Of a stretch of 64,000 bases of DNA, positions 53,763 through 63,111 are shown one piece after another. The notes beneath the pieces were generated by a model. The model was not told the DNA's origin and searched no databases. It worked only from the letters and a program-made list of their open reading frames with translations. Positions within the stretch are counted from its first letter, which is position 1. Every line of letters starts with the position of its first letter. Source of the stretch: Paraburkholderia sp. IMGN_8 (lineage in GTDB: Bacteria > Pseudomonadota > Gammaproteobacteria > Burkholderiales > Burkholderiaceae); NCBI RefSeq assembly GCF_038050405.1, contig NZ_CP150901.1:1178001-1242000 (forward strand), read 5' to 3'. The translations under genes were made by a program, and so were the position numbers.

Positions 53763-54821
53763 ATGAACTCGCGCATGAATCCGCGCATGAACCAGACCAT
53801 GACCACTCCGACCGTCGTCGAAGTCGCGCCCGAGGTCACGCCGCCGAGCTTGCGGGCGAAGCTCGCGCGCAACCCCGAATGGTTCACCGTCGCGCTGATC
53901 GCGGTGACGTGCCTGATTGTCGGTGCGATCAATCCGCGCTTCTTCCAGCTCGCGACGCTATTCGACCTGTTGCACTCGGCCACCACGATGTCGCTTTTTG
54001 CGCTGGGAACGCTAGTCGTGCTCGCTTCGGGCGGGATCGACGTGTCGTTCACCGCGATCGCCGCGCTGACGATGTACGGCATCACCAAGGCAGTGTTCGC
54101 ATGGTGGCCCGACGCGCCCTTCGCGCTGATCCTGATCACGGGCGCGCTCGGCGGCGTCGTGCTCGGTGTCGTCAACGGCCTGCTCGTGCACCGGTTGAAA
54201 GCGCCTTCGCTGATCGTCACGATCGGCACGCAATATCTGTATCGCGGGCTTTTGCTGACGTTCATCGGCACGAAGTTCTTCATGAACATTCCGCACAGCA
54301 TGGATCGTTTCGGCCGCATTCCGCTGTTTTTCTATCACACGGCTGACGGACTGCGCGCGGTGCTTCCGGTTTCGGTGCTGGCGCTGGTGGCGGCCGCCGC
54401 CGTCACGTGGTGGCTGCTGAACCGGACGATGATGGGGCGGGGCGTCTATGCGATGGGCGGCAGTCTGGCGATTGCCGAGCGGCTCGGCTACAACCTGCGC
54501 GCGATCCATCTGTTCGTATTCGGCTATACGGGCATGCTCGCCGGTATCGCCGGCATTCTGCATGTGTCGAACAATCGTCTCGCGAATCCGTTCGATCTGG
54601 TCGGCTCGGAACTCGATGTGATCGCGGCGGTGATCCTGGGCGGCGCGCGCATTACGGGCGGTACGGGTACGGTAGCGGGTACCTTGCTCGGTGTCGTGCT
54701 CGTCACGCTGATCAACAGCGTGCTGATTCTGGTCGGCGTGCCGAGCACCTGGCAGAAGGTGATCATCGGCGCCTTCATTCTGATCGCCGGGACGCTCTTC
54801 GCGTTGCAACGCAAAAGCTGA
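53763..54821 (+). CDS. Ribose-type ABC importer permease (2)
   Basis: A 352-aa RbsC-family permease with about nine helices (TMSLFALGTLVVLASGGIDV, GGVVLGVVNGLLVHRLKAPS, GTQYLYRGLLLTFIG). Several in-frame ATGs cluster at the start (53763, 53778, 53790, 53802); the first is given. It is only distantly like permease 1, so this is not a recent duplication. It ends the import operon and converges with deoR. Confidence 0.9.
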   Translation: MNSRMNPRMNQTMTTPTVVEVAPEVTPPSLRAKLARNPEWFTVALIAVTCLIVGAINPRFFQLATLFDLLHSATTMSLFALGTLVVLASGGIDVSFTAIAALTMYGITKAVFAWWPDAPFALILITGALGGVVLGVVNGLLVHRLKAPSLIVTIGTQYLYRGLLLTFIGTKFFMNIPHSMDRFGRIPLFFYHTADGLRAVLPVSVLALVAAAAVTWWLLNRTMMGRGVYAMGGSLAIAERLGYNLRAIHLFVFGYTGMLAGIAGILHVSNNRLANPFDLVGSELDVIAAVILGGARITGGTGTVAGTLLGVVLVTLINSVLILVGVPSTWQKVIIGAFILIAGTLFALQRKS

Positions 54822-54884
54822 ACGTAGCGATTGGCACGCTCGCAGCGCGACGCGCGCGCCGTCGTGGCGTCGTGCTTTGGGCGA

Positions 54885-55610
54885 TTACCGGCGTTTGCGG
54901 AGCTCCTGGCCTTTTTCGGTGATGATCGAATCGAAGTCGTCGATTTGCGAGAAACGCACCGCTTTCACAACGCCGAACTTGCTCTGGTCCACCACCAGAT
55001 GCCGTTCGACGGCACTCGCCATGGCGGCCTGTTTCAGCGCGACTTCGTGAAAATTCCAGCAGGTGACGCCGCGTGCGGTGTCCACGCCGCCCGCGGAAAT
55101 GAACGCCTTGTTAATCCCCATGCGGCGCAGCATCTCCAGACTTTCTTCGCCCGCAAACGAATCTGACGACGGCACATAGACGCCGCCCAGCAGAATCATC
55201 CGCACATTCGGCTTGCGCCGCAGAATCTCCGCGACATTCAACGAGTAGCACACCACGGTGACATGGCGCTCGACCGGAATCAGCCGGGCCAGCGTGGTGA
55301 GCGTCGTGCCGCAATCGATGAACAGCGTTTCGTTGTCGCCGATCAGCTTCGCCGCAATCGCGGACGCTTCTGCCTTGGCCTGCGCGAAGTGGTCTTTTTC
55401 CTCTTCGAGCGAATAGCCGGCATTGTTCGGTACGTCAGTCGCGCTGACGATGTAGCCGCCGAGATACGTGAATCGTTCCGGACTGCCTGCGATGTCGCGC
55501 CGGACAGTCATCTCCGATACGCCCAGCAGGCTGGCGGCGTCGCGCAGGCGCATCACGTTTTGCCTGGCCAGCGCATCGGCGAGGGCGCGGAGGCGATCGG
55601 GTTTCAGCAT
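54885..55610 (-). CDS. deoR: DeoR-family repressor
   Basis: A 241-aa protein with the DeoR HTH at about residues 19-45 (MRLRDAASLLGVSEMTVRRD) and a sugar-phosphate-sensing isomerase-like domain (FIDCGTTLTTLARLIP, ILLGGVYVPSSDSF, GINKAFISAGGVDTARGVTC). The end of that list matches E. coli DeoR itself and not the many other DeoR-like proteins. The ATG at 55610 was chosen over a longer frame. It converges with the import operon and likely responds to deoxyribose 5-phosphate. Confidence 0.88.
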   Translation of the reverse strand: MLKPDRLRALADALARQNVMRLRDAASLLGVSEMTVRRDIAGSPERFTYLGGYIVSATDVPNNAGYSLEEEKDHFAQAKAEASAIAAKLIGDNETLFIDCGTTLTTLARLIPVERHVTVVCYSLNVAEILRRKPNVRMILLGGVYVPSSDSFAGEESLEMLRRMGINKAFISAGGVDTARGVTCWNFHEVALKQAAMASAVERHLVVDQSKFGVVKAVRFSQIDDFDSIITEKGQELRKRR

Positions 55611-55713
55611 GGAGGTCCTGTCGCGCAGTGTGGGTGGGGCGTTATGTTTTGTTCGATTTGGTGAAAGAATTATAACAAGCCCTTGCCTGCGCGGCGAGCC
55701 TGGCGTGATTACC

Positions 55714-56607
55714 TCAAGATGTGCGTTGAAGCGTTTGCGCAGTCGACGTGTTGTGGTTTGCAGGCTCCTCGTCGAATCTGTAGAAGGAATGCGGGGTTGT
55801 GCAAAGAATCGAGTCGACGACAGCGGGATCCAGTCCAAGGTCCAACAGCGTCGATAACGACTGCCCGTAGTCCACCACATGTTCATTCTGTGTGTGGGGC
55901 CAGTCGCTTCCCCACATCAGGCGCTCAGGACCGAAGTGTTCCAGGAGTTGGCTCGTCGCGTCACGGACAAAGCTTGAATCAGGAGCCGTACAGCGGTACG
56001 CACCCGAGATTTTGACCCAAACCCGCGCTGTCTTGCCAAAGCCAAGAAGCGTTTTGAATCCGGGGTCGCCTGTTCCCTTGTCTGGGTCGGGTCGCCCGAA
56101 ATGGTCGACTACAACCGGCAATCCCGCATCGAGAAGGCAGTCGATCAACGGTGCCAGGTCATGCGCTTGCCTGTGCAATTCGACATGCCAACCGAGTCGC
56201 GACAGTTGGTCCAGCAGGGTTGTCCAGGATTTCGCGCGCAGGTCTGGTAACGCCTGCTCCATCAAGTTGAGCCGTACGCCGGTAATGCCTTGCTCATGCA
56301 GGTCAACTAACGTTTGTTCGGAGATATCGGGCGCGACAACTGCAACGCCCCTCAAACGGCGGGTGTCATGTGACAGTGCTTGCAGCAGATAGCGGTTGTC
56401 GGTCCCGAGAAAGCTCGGTTGCACCAGAACGGCCTGGCCGATGTCGTGGGCATTTAGAAGCCGCAGGTAGGCGGCGAGCGTTGCATCGTAGCCCGGCGCG
56501 TAGCGCCTTCCGGCTGTCAGTGGCAAGCCCCGCTCGAAGACGTGCGCGTGTGTGTCCACGCGACAGGGTCGCGACTGTACGGTGAGTACTGGAGCGGTCA
56601 TCGTCAT
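55714..56607 (-). CDS. Amidohydrolase-family TIM-barrel hydrolase (LigI-like)
   Basis: A 297-aa COG3618-type hydrolase. The metal site begins with RVDTHAHVFERGLPL and continues with VVDHFGRPDPDKG and MWGSDWPHTQNEHVVDYG, the pattern of 2-pyrone-4,6-dicarboxylate hydrolase and other lactonases. Members act on lactones of sugars or aromatic ring-cleavage products. It overlaps the upstream MFS transporter gene by 4 bp, so the two work on the same compound. The exact substrate cannot be named. Confidence 0.85.
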   Translation of the reverse strand: MTMTAPVLTVQSRPCRVDTHAHVFERGLPLTAGRRYAPGYDATLAAYLRLLNAHDIGQAVLVQPSFLGTDNRYLLQALSHDTRRLRGVAVVAPDISEQTLVDLHEQGITGVRLNLMEQALPDLRAKSWTTLLDQLSRLGWHVELHRQAHDLAPLIDCLLDAGLPVVVDHFGRPDPDKGTGDPGFKTLLGFGKTARVWVKISGAYRCTAPDSSFVRDATSQLLEHFGPERLMWGSDWPHTQNEHVVDYGQSLSTLLDLGLDPAVVDSILCTTPHSFYRFDEEPANHNTSTAQTLQRTS

Positions 56608-57902
56608 CCCCGCGGAGGGTTCAAGGTCAACCGCGCATTGTCGGCAGCATCGGGGGTGTGTTCCCGCGCAGCCTCACGTAGCCGCTTGCCGCGCGTCTCG
56701 GGAAGGAGCAGAACGGCGACCATCGCAAGTCCGTACGCAACTGCCGCGTCAATGCCGATCGCTGCGCCGAGCGACATCGAATGACTCATGTAGCCGACGA
56801 GAACCGGGAAGGCCGCCGAGGCGATGCGCCCGAAGTTGTAGCAGAATCCAACGCCGGTGCCGCGCATGTCGGCAGGGTAAAGCTCATTGAAGAGGGGCCC
56901 CAGGCTGGCTGGGATGCCCGCGGCGAAAAACCCGAGCGGGAAGCCGAGAACGAGCATCTGTGTGTTGGTCAGCGGAAGCATCACGTAGGCGAGCACGGTG
57001 ACGATGCAGCAGAACGCGAACAGTGCAATGTTGCGTCGACGGCCAATGCGGTCGAGCAGATACGCGCTTGCCATGCAGCCGCACCAGAAGGCAACGATGA
57101 CAACCGCCAGATAGCCGCCGGTGTTCAAAACCGAGAGGTGCCGCTCTTTTGCAAGGAAGGTTGGCAGCCACGTCATGATGGCGTAGTACCCGCCGTGAGC
57201 GCCGGTGCCCAACACCGCGCCGATGAGGGTGGTCCGGATCACCCGTGGCTGAAAGACCTGGGTGATTTGCCCCAACGCGGAGACCTTGGGTTCCGCGCTT
57301 GCCGGAGCGGCGCGCACGGGTTCCTTGAGGTTGCGCCGTACGAAGAGAACCAGGCCGGCCGGCAACAGGCCAACAGCGAACATCACTCGCCACGCCGTGT
57401 CCGCCGGTAACCAGGAGAAGACCGCGGCATAGAGCAGAACGGCCGCGCCCCAGCCAACCGCCCACGCGCTCTGCACGGCGCCCATGGCCCTGCCGCGGTG
57501 TTCGGTCCGGATGGTTTCTGCCATCAGCACCGCGCCCGCCGCCCATTCGCCGCCGAATCCGAACCCTTGCAGCGCCTTGAGGACAAGGAGTTGAGGGAAG
57601 TTTTGAGCGAACGCACACAGAAACGTAAAACCGGCGAACCACAGAATCGTCATTTGCAGCGTTCGCACCCGCCCAAAGCGATCTGAGAGCGCCCCAGCGA
57701 GCCAGCCGCCGAGCGCTGAAGACACAAGCGTCACGCTGCTGATCGCACCGGCCTGCGTATGGTCGATGCCATAAGCCGCAATGATGGCGGGAATGGCCAG
57801 CGTGAACATCTGCACGTCGAGCGCATCGAGTCCCCAACCTGCGAAGCACCCCCAAAAGGTGTTGCGCTCGAGGGGCGTGCCTTGCTTATACCAACCGAAC
57901 AT
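56604..57902 (-). CDS. MFS carboxylate/sugar-acid transporter
   Basis: A 432-aa twelve-helix transporter of the sialate/aromatic acid-type MFS group. Landmarks are GWGLDALDVQMFTLAIPAII in helix 1, GALSDRFGRVRTL in the 2-3 loop, and LNELYPADMRGTGVGFCYNF-like late loop residues (LFNELYPADMRGTGVGF). It starts the leftward operon with the LigI-like hydrolase. A 28-bp palindrome lies 22 bp upstream of its start. Confidence 0.9.
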   Translation of the reverse strand: MFGWYKQGTPLERNTFWGCFAGWGLDALDVQMFTLAIPAIIAAYGIDHTQAGAISSVTLVSSALGGWLAGALSDRFGRVRTLQMTILWFAGFTFLCAFAQNFPQLLVLKALQGFGFGGEWAAGAVLMAETIRTEHRGRAMGAVQSAWAVGWGAAVLLYAAVFSWLPADTAWRVMFAVGLLPAGLVLFVRRNLKEPVRAAPASAEPKVSALGQITQVFQPRVIRTTLIGAVLGTGAHGGYYAIMTWLPTFLAKERHLSVLNTGGYLAVVIVAFWCGCMASAYLLDRIGRRRNIALFAFCCIVTVLAYVMLPLTNTQMLVLGFPLGFFAAGIPASLGPLFNELYPADMRGTGVGFCYNFGRIASAAFPVLVGYMSHSMSLGAAIGIDAAVAYGLAMVAVLLLPETRGKRLREAAREHTPDAADNARLTLNPPRG

Positions 57903-57923
57903 ACCTGTCTCCGTTCATGCATC

Positions 57924-57951
57924 TCATACAGTCATATATATGACTGTATGA
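57924..57951. promoter_or_regulatory. Perfect 28-bp palindrome, candidate GntR operator
   Basis: TCATACAGTCATAT followed by its exact reverse complement forms a fully symmetric 28-bp site, between the leftward MFS operon and the rightward gntR gene. The inner TATATATA and the outer CATACAGTCA arms fit a HutC-type GntR dimer site. It should control both directions. Confidence 0.75.
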
Positions 57952-58058
57952 CAAGTCTAGGCCGCCAGGCGAGAATGTTCATTCGGGATTAACCCTCGAT
58001 AACTCGCCGGTTTCGGATGCGGTACAGTGGTAGCTCCTGTGAACAACTATATGAATCC

Positions 58059-58802
58059 ATGAATGCGTCGTCTTTCCTGACCAAGCCAGATGGTCGATTG
58101 CCTCGGTATCAGCAATTGCGGGACGACCTTGTCAGCCGGATTGCCGCGGGGGAATGGGCGCCTGAAGAAGCCATCGCTACAGAGGCGGAGCTTGGTGAGT
58201 TCTATAACGTATCCACTGGTACGGTGCGTAAGGCAATCGATTTGCTGGTTGTCGACGGTGTGCTCACGCGCAGCCAGGGCAAGGGAACGTTTGTTCGCCG
58301 GCCCCGCTTTGATTCATCGCTGTTTCGCTTCTTCCGTTTCAAGTCGCGTACGGGTGAACCAGTGCGGCCGACTGCGCGCGTGCTTAAACGCGAAGTGGTC
58401 AAGCCCAGCGAGGAGATTCGGGCAACGCTGCGGATGAAAGCTTCCGAGAAGGCGATTCATCTGTCACGCGTCCGGCTGATCGAAGGGCAAGCTGTCCTGT
58501 CCGAGGAAATCTGGCTGCCTCGCGCCCGCTTCGAGCCACTGGCCACCTTGCCGCTCGAGGATTTTGAGGACCTGCTGTACCCCCTATACGAGCGGCTCTG
58601 CCGGCAGATTGTGGCGTCCGCCACGGAAATTCTCAACGTGGAACAGGCCACGTCCGACGATGCATCGCTTCTGGGCGTGCCGGCCGGCAGCCCCGTGATT
58701 CTGGTTCACCGCGTCGCGTCGGACTTTGCCGGGACGCCGTTTGAATGGCGCAGCACACGCGGCGGCGCCGCCACTTTCCAGTATCAGGTCGAAATCCGCT
58801 GA
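58059..58802 (+). CDS. GntR-family regulator with UTRA domain (HutC subfamily)
   Basis: A 247-aa regulator. The wHTH is at about residues 12-75 (LPRYQQLRDDLVSRIAAGEW, VSTGTVRKAIDLLVVDGVLT, QGKGTFVRRP) and the UTRA ligand domain at about 95-245 (IHLSRVRLIEGQAVLSEEIW, LLYPLYERLCRQIVASATEI). The ATG at 58059 lacks a good ribosome binding site. It lies between two transporter genes that both carry versions of the same operator. Confidence 0.9.
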   Translation: MNASSFLTKPDGRLPRYQQLRDDLVSRIAAGEWAPEEAIATEAELGEFYNVSTGTVRKAIDLLVVDGVLTRSQGKGTFVRRPRFDSSLFRFFRFKSRTGEPVRPTARVLKREVVKPSEEIRATLRMKASEKAIHLSRVRLIEGQAVLSEEIWLPRARFEPLATLPLEDFEDLLYPLYERLCRQIVASATEILNVEQATSDDASLLGVPAGSPVILVHRVASDFAGTPFEWRSTRGGAATFQYQVEIR

Positions 58803-58810
58803 GCGGCAAA

Positions 58811-58833
58811 ACCGCCTTCAAGACGAGGGCGGT
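58811..58833 (+). terminator. Probable terminator after gntR
   Basis: ACCGCC (58811-58816) and GGCGGT (58828-58833) pair around an 11-nt loop and are followed by GTTT. A second exact stem, CCCGCAC-CGG-GTGCGGG, lies at 58847-58863. Confidence 0.45.
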
Positions 58834-58890
58834 GTTTCGATGCCGTCCCGCACCGGGTGCGGGTATCACCTCATAGCGCGCATTTCAAAT

Positions 58891-58918
58891 TCATACAAAC
58901 ATATATATGACTACATCA
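58891..58918. promoter_or_regulatory. Imperfect copy of the 28-bp operator upstream of the second MFS gene
   Basis: TCATACAAACATATATATGA then CTACATCA matches the perfect palindrome at 57924-57951 at 23 of 28 positions. The changes fall at two places in the left arm and three at the right end. It lies 84 bp before the MFS gene at 59002, so that gene is probably in the same regulon. Confidence 0.7.
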
Positions 58919-59001
58919 ATTTGGCTGATTTCGCCGACGTAGCGACTGCCGCTCCATGACGGGATGGTCGCAGTCGGCCAGCGAGGAAACTGGAGCAGAC
59001 C

Positions 59002-60312
59002 ATGTCTACACCGACAGGATTTGAGCAGCAGGTCATGAAAAAGATGGCGTGGCGGCTGATGCCGTTGCTGATCATCATGTTTCTCATTTCGTTCATCGAC
59101 CGCCAGAACGTCGGCTTTGCCAAGCTGGAGATGGTGCATGCCCTCGGCATGACGGAAGCGTCATACGGTCTCGGGGCGTCGCTATTCTTCATCGGCTATC
59201 TCCTCTTCGAAGTGCCTAGCACGCTTGCGCTTCATCGCTTCGGTGCGCGGACATGGCTTGCAAGAATCATGATTACCTGGGGGATCGTCACGGTTTTGAT
59301 GGCGTTCGCCCGGTCGCTACCGGTCTTCTATTCGTTTCGCTTCGCATTGGGTGTCGCCGAGGCAGGTTTTTATCCCGGCGTCATCTACTACCTCACCCAA
59401 TGGTTTCCGCAGAGTTACCGCACCAAGGTGCTCGGGTTCTTCACGCTGGGAAGTTCGCTGGCGAACATGCTCGGCTCGCTGATTGGCGGTCTTCTGCTCA
59501 CGCTCGGCGGAACGTGGGGATTCGCAGGTTGGCAATGGGTGTTCATCGCGACGGGCATTCCGGCCATCCTGATTGCATTTGTCGCGCTCAAGTTTCTACC
59601 GGATTCGGTGAAGGACGCGCCGTTTCTTTCACAAGGGGAGAAGGACGTCGTTATTGCCGCGCTCAAACGTGAAGAGTCGGTTGAGGCGAAGGGGACACGG
59701 CCTTGGGGCGCGCTGCTCGACCCGAAGGTTCTTATGTTCGCGCTGACGTACATGCTGATGTCGACTTCGCTGTACGGCGTGACCTACTGGATGCCGACGC
59801 TTCTGAAAAGCGATGGCGTGTCGTCGTCGCTCAATGGCGTTCTGAACATGATTCCATGGGCGCTCGCAACGCTGCTTCTGCTCTGGCTTCCCGGAAAGCT
59901 CAAGCGCGAGCGCGTCGTTCTGAAGGCAATGAGTCTGGTGGCGGGAATCGGGGTGGTCTGCTTCGCGTCGAGCCTTGTATTGCCGAGCGCCTCGATGCGC
60001 TTCGCCGCCCTGTGCCTGGGGGGAGCATGCATTCCGTTGCTGTACCCGTGCTTCTGGTCGCTTCCCCCGCGGTTCTTCACGGGCGCGAGAGCTGCGGCGA
60101 GCGTCGCGGCTATCAATGCAATCGGCAACCTTGGCGGGTTCGCCGGTCAGAACCTGATGCCTTATGTCGGCAAGGTGGCTCATAGCCCCGTCGCGCCGAT
60201 GCTGGTGCCGACCGCCTGTTTGTTCGTGTTGGGGATTGGAACCGCTGTCGCCGGGCTTGCTAGCGCGCGTCGCAGGATGGCGCTGGAGTCGGCAGCGGCT
60301 CGCTCGATTTAG
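59002..60312 (+). CDS. ACS-family MFS organic acid transporter
   Basis: A 436-aa anion:cation symporter-type MFS protein (hexuronate, tartrate or phthalate type). Helix 1 has FLISFIDRQNVGFAKL and the later block RFALGVAEAGFYPGVIYYLT is the ACS hallmark. AAASVAAINAIGNLGGFAGQ is in the second half. GGAG lies 6 bp upstream of the ATG. The operator copy upstream ties it to the GntR regulator and to the leftward hydrolase/transporter operon. Confidence 0.92.
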   Translation: MSTPTGFEQQVMKKMAWRLMPLLIIMFLISFIDRQNVGFAKLEMVHALGMTEASYGLGASLFFIGYLLFEVPSTLALHRFGARTWLARIMITWGIVTVLMAFARSLPVFYSFRFALGVAEAGFYPGVIYYLTQWFPQSYRTKVLGFFTLGSSLANMLGSLIGGLLLTLGGTWGFAGWQWVFIATGIPAILIAFVALKFLPDSVKDAPFLSQGEKDVVIAALKREESVEAKGTRPWGALLDPKVLMFALTYMLMSTSLYGVTYWMPTLLKSDGVSSSLNGVLNMIPWALATLLLLWLPGKLKRERVVLKAMSLVAGIGVVCFASSLVLPSASMRFAALCLGGACIPLLYPCFWSLPPRFFTGARAAASVAAINAIGNLGGFAGQNLMPYVGKVAHSPVAPMLVPTACLFVLGIGTAVAGLASARRRMALESAAARSI

Positions 60313-60393
60313 TGTGCCGGCATCGCCCGTTTGGACTTATTGCCCACCTCGGGCGTGACCGTACTCGCTTGCAATAGCGTCTTGCGAAGACGA

Positions 60394-61947
60394 TTAAGGC
60401 GATTGACGTTGCCGGAGGTCTACCCCGGCAGCTTGTATATCTGCGGCATCGCCTTCTGCCTGCCAGCCGCCGCCCAGCGCTTTGTAAAGCGCAACGCGTT
60501 CGAGCGCCGTGTCGCGCTCGCTTTGCGCGAGTTTGTCGTCGGCGGCATACAGCGAGCGTTCGGCATCGAGTACGGAGAGGAAGTCGTTGAGACCTTGCTT
60601 ATAGAGTCGCGTCGCGATGGTCACGGCTTCCCGGTCGGCAGTGACCTCGGCCGCCAGCCTCTCGTGCCGTACCTTGGACTGCGCATAAGACACGAGCGCA
60701 GTCTCGACATCCCGCAGCGCGCCGAGAACTGTCCGTTGGTACGCGGCGGCGGCCTGACCGGTCCGCGCTTCTTCAGCGCGCATTTCGAAGCGAACCTTGC
60801 CGGCGTCGAAGATCAGCCAGTTGATGCTCGGTCCGATCGAGAAATAGCGGCTCGGCGCGGTTAGAAAAGTCGACGCATTCAGGCTCTCCAGACCCGCAAC
60901 CCCGGTCAGCGAGAAGTGCGGATAAAGATCGGCTTGAGCGACGCCGATGCGGGCGTTCGCGGCGGCAATCCGGCGTTCGGCGGCGCGGATATCCGGCCGG
61001 CGGCGCAGAAGGTCGGACGGAAGACCAACGGGCACATCCTCGATCGCCGAAGGAATCGCTTGTGGGGTATCCAGCTGGGCGAGCAGTTGTTCCGGCGGAT
61101 GACCGATCAGCGCACCGATTCGATAAATGGATGCGCGTTCATTCGCCTCGAATGTCGGAACGACGGCTTCGGTATCCGAGACTTGCGCCTGCGCACGCAG
61201 CACGTCGAGACGCGAGGCCAGCCCCGCATCGAATTGCGAGCGGGTCAGCGATAGCGAGTCCTGCTGGATCGACAGATTGCTGCGGGCGACGGCGAGTTGC
61301 CGCTGCACGCCACGCAATTCGATGTAGTTGCGGGCGACCTCTGCGAGCAGCGTCAACTCGACATCCCCGCGGTCCGCCACGGCGGCCTGATACGACGCGT
61401 CAGCGGCCTCGACGCCGCGTCGCTTGCCGCCGAATACGTCGATCTCCCATGACGCGTCGAACCCGGCCTGCCATAGATTGCCGTTGGCGCCCGGACCGAG
61501 ACCGCCAGGCGGTACGCCGACCGGCACGTTGGCGCTGCCATGGGTCCGGTCGTATTTGGCGCCGACGTCGACGCTCGGGTATTGATCTGCTCCAGCGATA
61601 CTGCGCAAGGCCCGCGCTTCGCGTATGCGTGCTTCGGCAATAGCCAGGTCCGGAGCGGAGCGTAGCGCGTCTGCCATGAGCGAGTTGAGCGTCGCGTCGC
61701 CAAAGCCTTGCCACCAGGCATCGTTCGATGTTTGCGGTCCTTGCGTGGCGCTCGTTGCCGAGGCCGTATGTTCCGTAAAACTCGCCGGCATGGCCGGTTT
61801 CGGCGGCACATAGTCGGGCCCCACGGTGCAACCCGCGAGGAGCCCTGCCCATGCCGCGGCGATAGCGGCGATGACGGCGACATGGCGCCGCCGGTAAAGA
61901 GGAAGCCCCGCTGGCCGCGCTGCCGCTAGTTCCAGAAGCCAAGCCAT
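60394..61947 (-). CDS. Efflux outer-membrane lipoprotein (NodT/OprM family)
   Basis: A 517-aa outer-membrane channel. The lipobox is LLAGC within AAAWAGLLAGCTVGPDYVPP, so the mature protein is lipid-anchored. Two repeats of long coiled helices follow, typical of TolC-like factors (ALRSAPDLAIAEARIREARA, LLRRRPDIRAAERRIAAANA, TRLYKQGLNDFLSVLDAERS). The N-terminus overlaps the 3' end of the periplasmic adaptor gene by 22 bp, so translation is coupled. It is the exit channel for the pump encoded upstream. Confidence 0.93.
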   Translation of the reverse strand: MAWLLELAAARPAGLPLYRRRHVAVIAAIAAAWAGLLAGCTVGPDYVPPKPAMPASFTEHTASATSATQGPQTSNDAWWQGFGDATLNSLMADALRSAPDLAIAEARIREARALRSIAGADQYPSVDVGAKYDRTHGSANVPVGVPPGGLGPGANGNLWQAGFDASWEIDVFGGKRRGVEAADASYQAAVADRGDVELTLLAEVARNYIELRGVQRQLAVARSNLSIQQDSLSLTRSQFDAGLASRLDVLRAQAQVSDTEAVVPTFEANERASIYRIGALIGHPPEQLLAQLDTPQAIPSAIEDVPVGLPSDLLRRRPDIRAAERRIAAANARIGVAQADLYPHFSLTGVAGLESLNASTFLTAPSRYFSIGPSINWLIFDAGKVRFEMRAEEARTGQAAAAYQRTVLGALRDVETALVSYAQSKVRHERLAAEVTADREAVTIATRLYKQGLNDFLSVLDAERSLYAADDKLAQSERDTALERVALYKALGGGWQAEGDAADIQAAGVDLRQRQSP

Positions 61948-63047
61948 GCCGGGCGCTCCCTCACGAAGATTTCCGTCTCGACAGACATGCCCGGCGAGAT
62001 CAATTTAAGTGCTTCCCCAGGGTTGTCGAGTTCGATTTTCACCGGCACCCGCTGTACCACCTTCACGAAATTGCCCGTTGCATTTTCCGGCGGCAGGAGC
62101 GCAAAGTGCGAGCCGGTCCCGCGTTGAATGCTGTCGACGTGACCGCGAAGCCGCAGGTCCGGAAACGCATCGACGAGGACCGTGACTTGCTGGCCCGGTC
62201 GCACGTGGGTCAACTGTGTCTCCTTGTAGTTCGCGGTCACATAGAGCTTGTCCGGGACGACCGACAACAGCGTCTGCCCGGGCTGCACAAAGTTGCCCTG
62301 TTCGACGCTCTTGTTCGCGACACTGCCGGACTCGGTTGCGTAGATTCTGGTGTACGACAGGTTGAGCGTCGCCTGCTCCAGCGAGGCCTGAGCCTGGGCG
62401 ACGGCGGCCTCCGCCGTTTTGACCTGGGAGCGCGCAAGCTTCGCCTGCGCTTGTGACGCGTCGACCTTGACCTGGGCCGCGGTAACAGAGGCGCGTGTAC
62501 CGTCGGCGGCCGACTTCGCTTCGTCGACCCGCTCCGACGACACGGCGCGCACATCGGCGACGGATTGCAGCCGTGCGAGGTTGATGCCGGCAAGCTTCGC
62601 ATTCGCTCGGGCCACTTCAAGCTCCGCCTGCTGCTGGCCGGTATTGGCGTCGGCCACCGCGACCTGATTGCGCGCCTCTTCCAGCTTGCCAACGGCCGCC
62701 GCGACGTTGGCGCGCGCCTGGTCCACCTGAACGACGTAGTCGCGCGGGTCGAGTTCGACGAGGAGATCGCCGGCCGTCACCTTGCTGTTGTCGTTGACAT
62801 GCAGTGTCTGCACGTAAGCCGGGACCTTGGGGATGACCGAGACGAGATGCGCGTCGATATAGGCGTCGTCCGTCTGCTTCTCGTAGAGGTCCGGCACCAG
62901 GAAATACGCGGCGATTGCCAGCAGCACGATCAGCGCGAGTATGCCGAGAATCAGCCCGCGTCGATTGGCGGGCGGCGGGGGCGGAGCAGGTGCAATGACG
63001 GGCGGCGGCGTGGTTGCCGGTTTTTGAACCGGTGGTGCTTCGCTCAT
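61926..63047 (-). CDS. EmrA-type membrane fusion protein
   Basis: A 373-aa periplasmic adaptor with one N-terminal membrane helix after a proline-rich stretch (GLILGILALIVLLAIAAYFL). The HlyD/biotinyl-lipoyl fold (DAYIDAHLVSVIPKVPAYVQ) is followed by a long alpha-hairpin and the beta-barrel region (YVTANYKETQLTHVRPGQQV). The ATG at 63047 has GGAGG upstream and is preferred over a longer frame reaching 63197. It links the inner-membrane pump to the outer-membrane lipoprotein. Confidence 0.92.
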   Translation of the reverse strand: MSEAPPVQKPATTPPPVIAPAPPPPPANRRGLILGILALIVLLAIAAYFLVPDLYEKQTDDAYIDAHLVSVIPKVPAYVQTLHVNDNSKVTAGDLLVELDPRDYVVQVDQARANVAAAVGKLEEARNQVAVADANTGQQQAELEVARANAKLAGINLARLQSVADVRAVSSERVDEAKSAADGTRASVTAAQVKVDASQAQAKLARSQVKTAEAAVAQAQASLEQATLNLSYTRIYATESGSVANKSVEQGNFVQPGQTLLSVVPDKLYVTANYKETQLTHVRPGQQVTVLVDAFPDLRLRGHVDSIQRGTGSHFALLPPENATGNFVKVVQRVPVKIELDNPGEALKLISPGMSVETEIFVRERPAWLGFWN

Positions 63048-63111
63048 CGCTGCCTCCGGCCGCGCAAATGGATAGGGGTTGGAAGAGACACTGTTTTCAT
63101 GGCCGCGCTCC

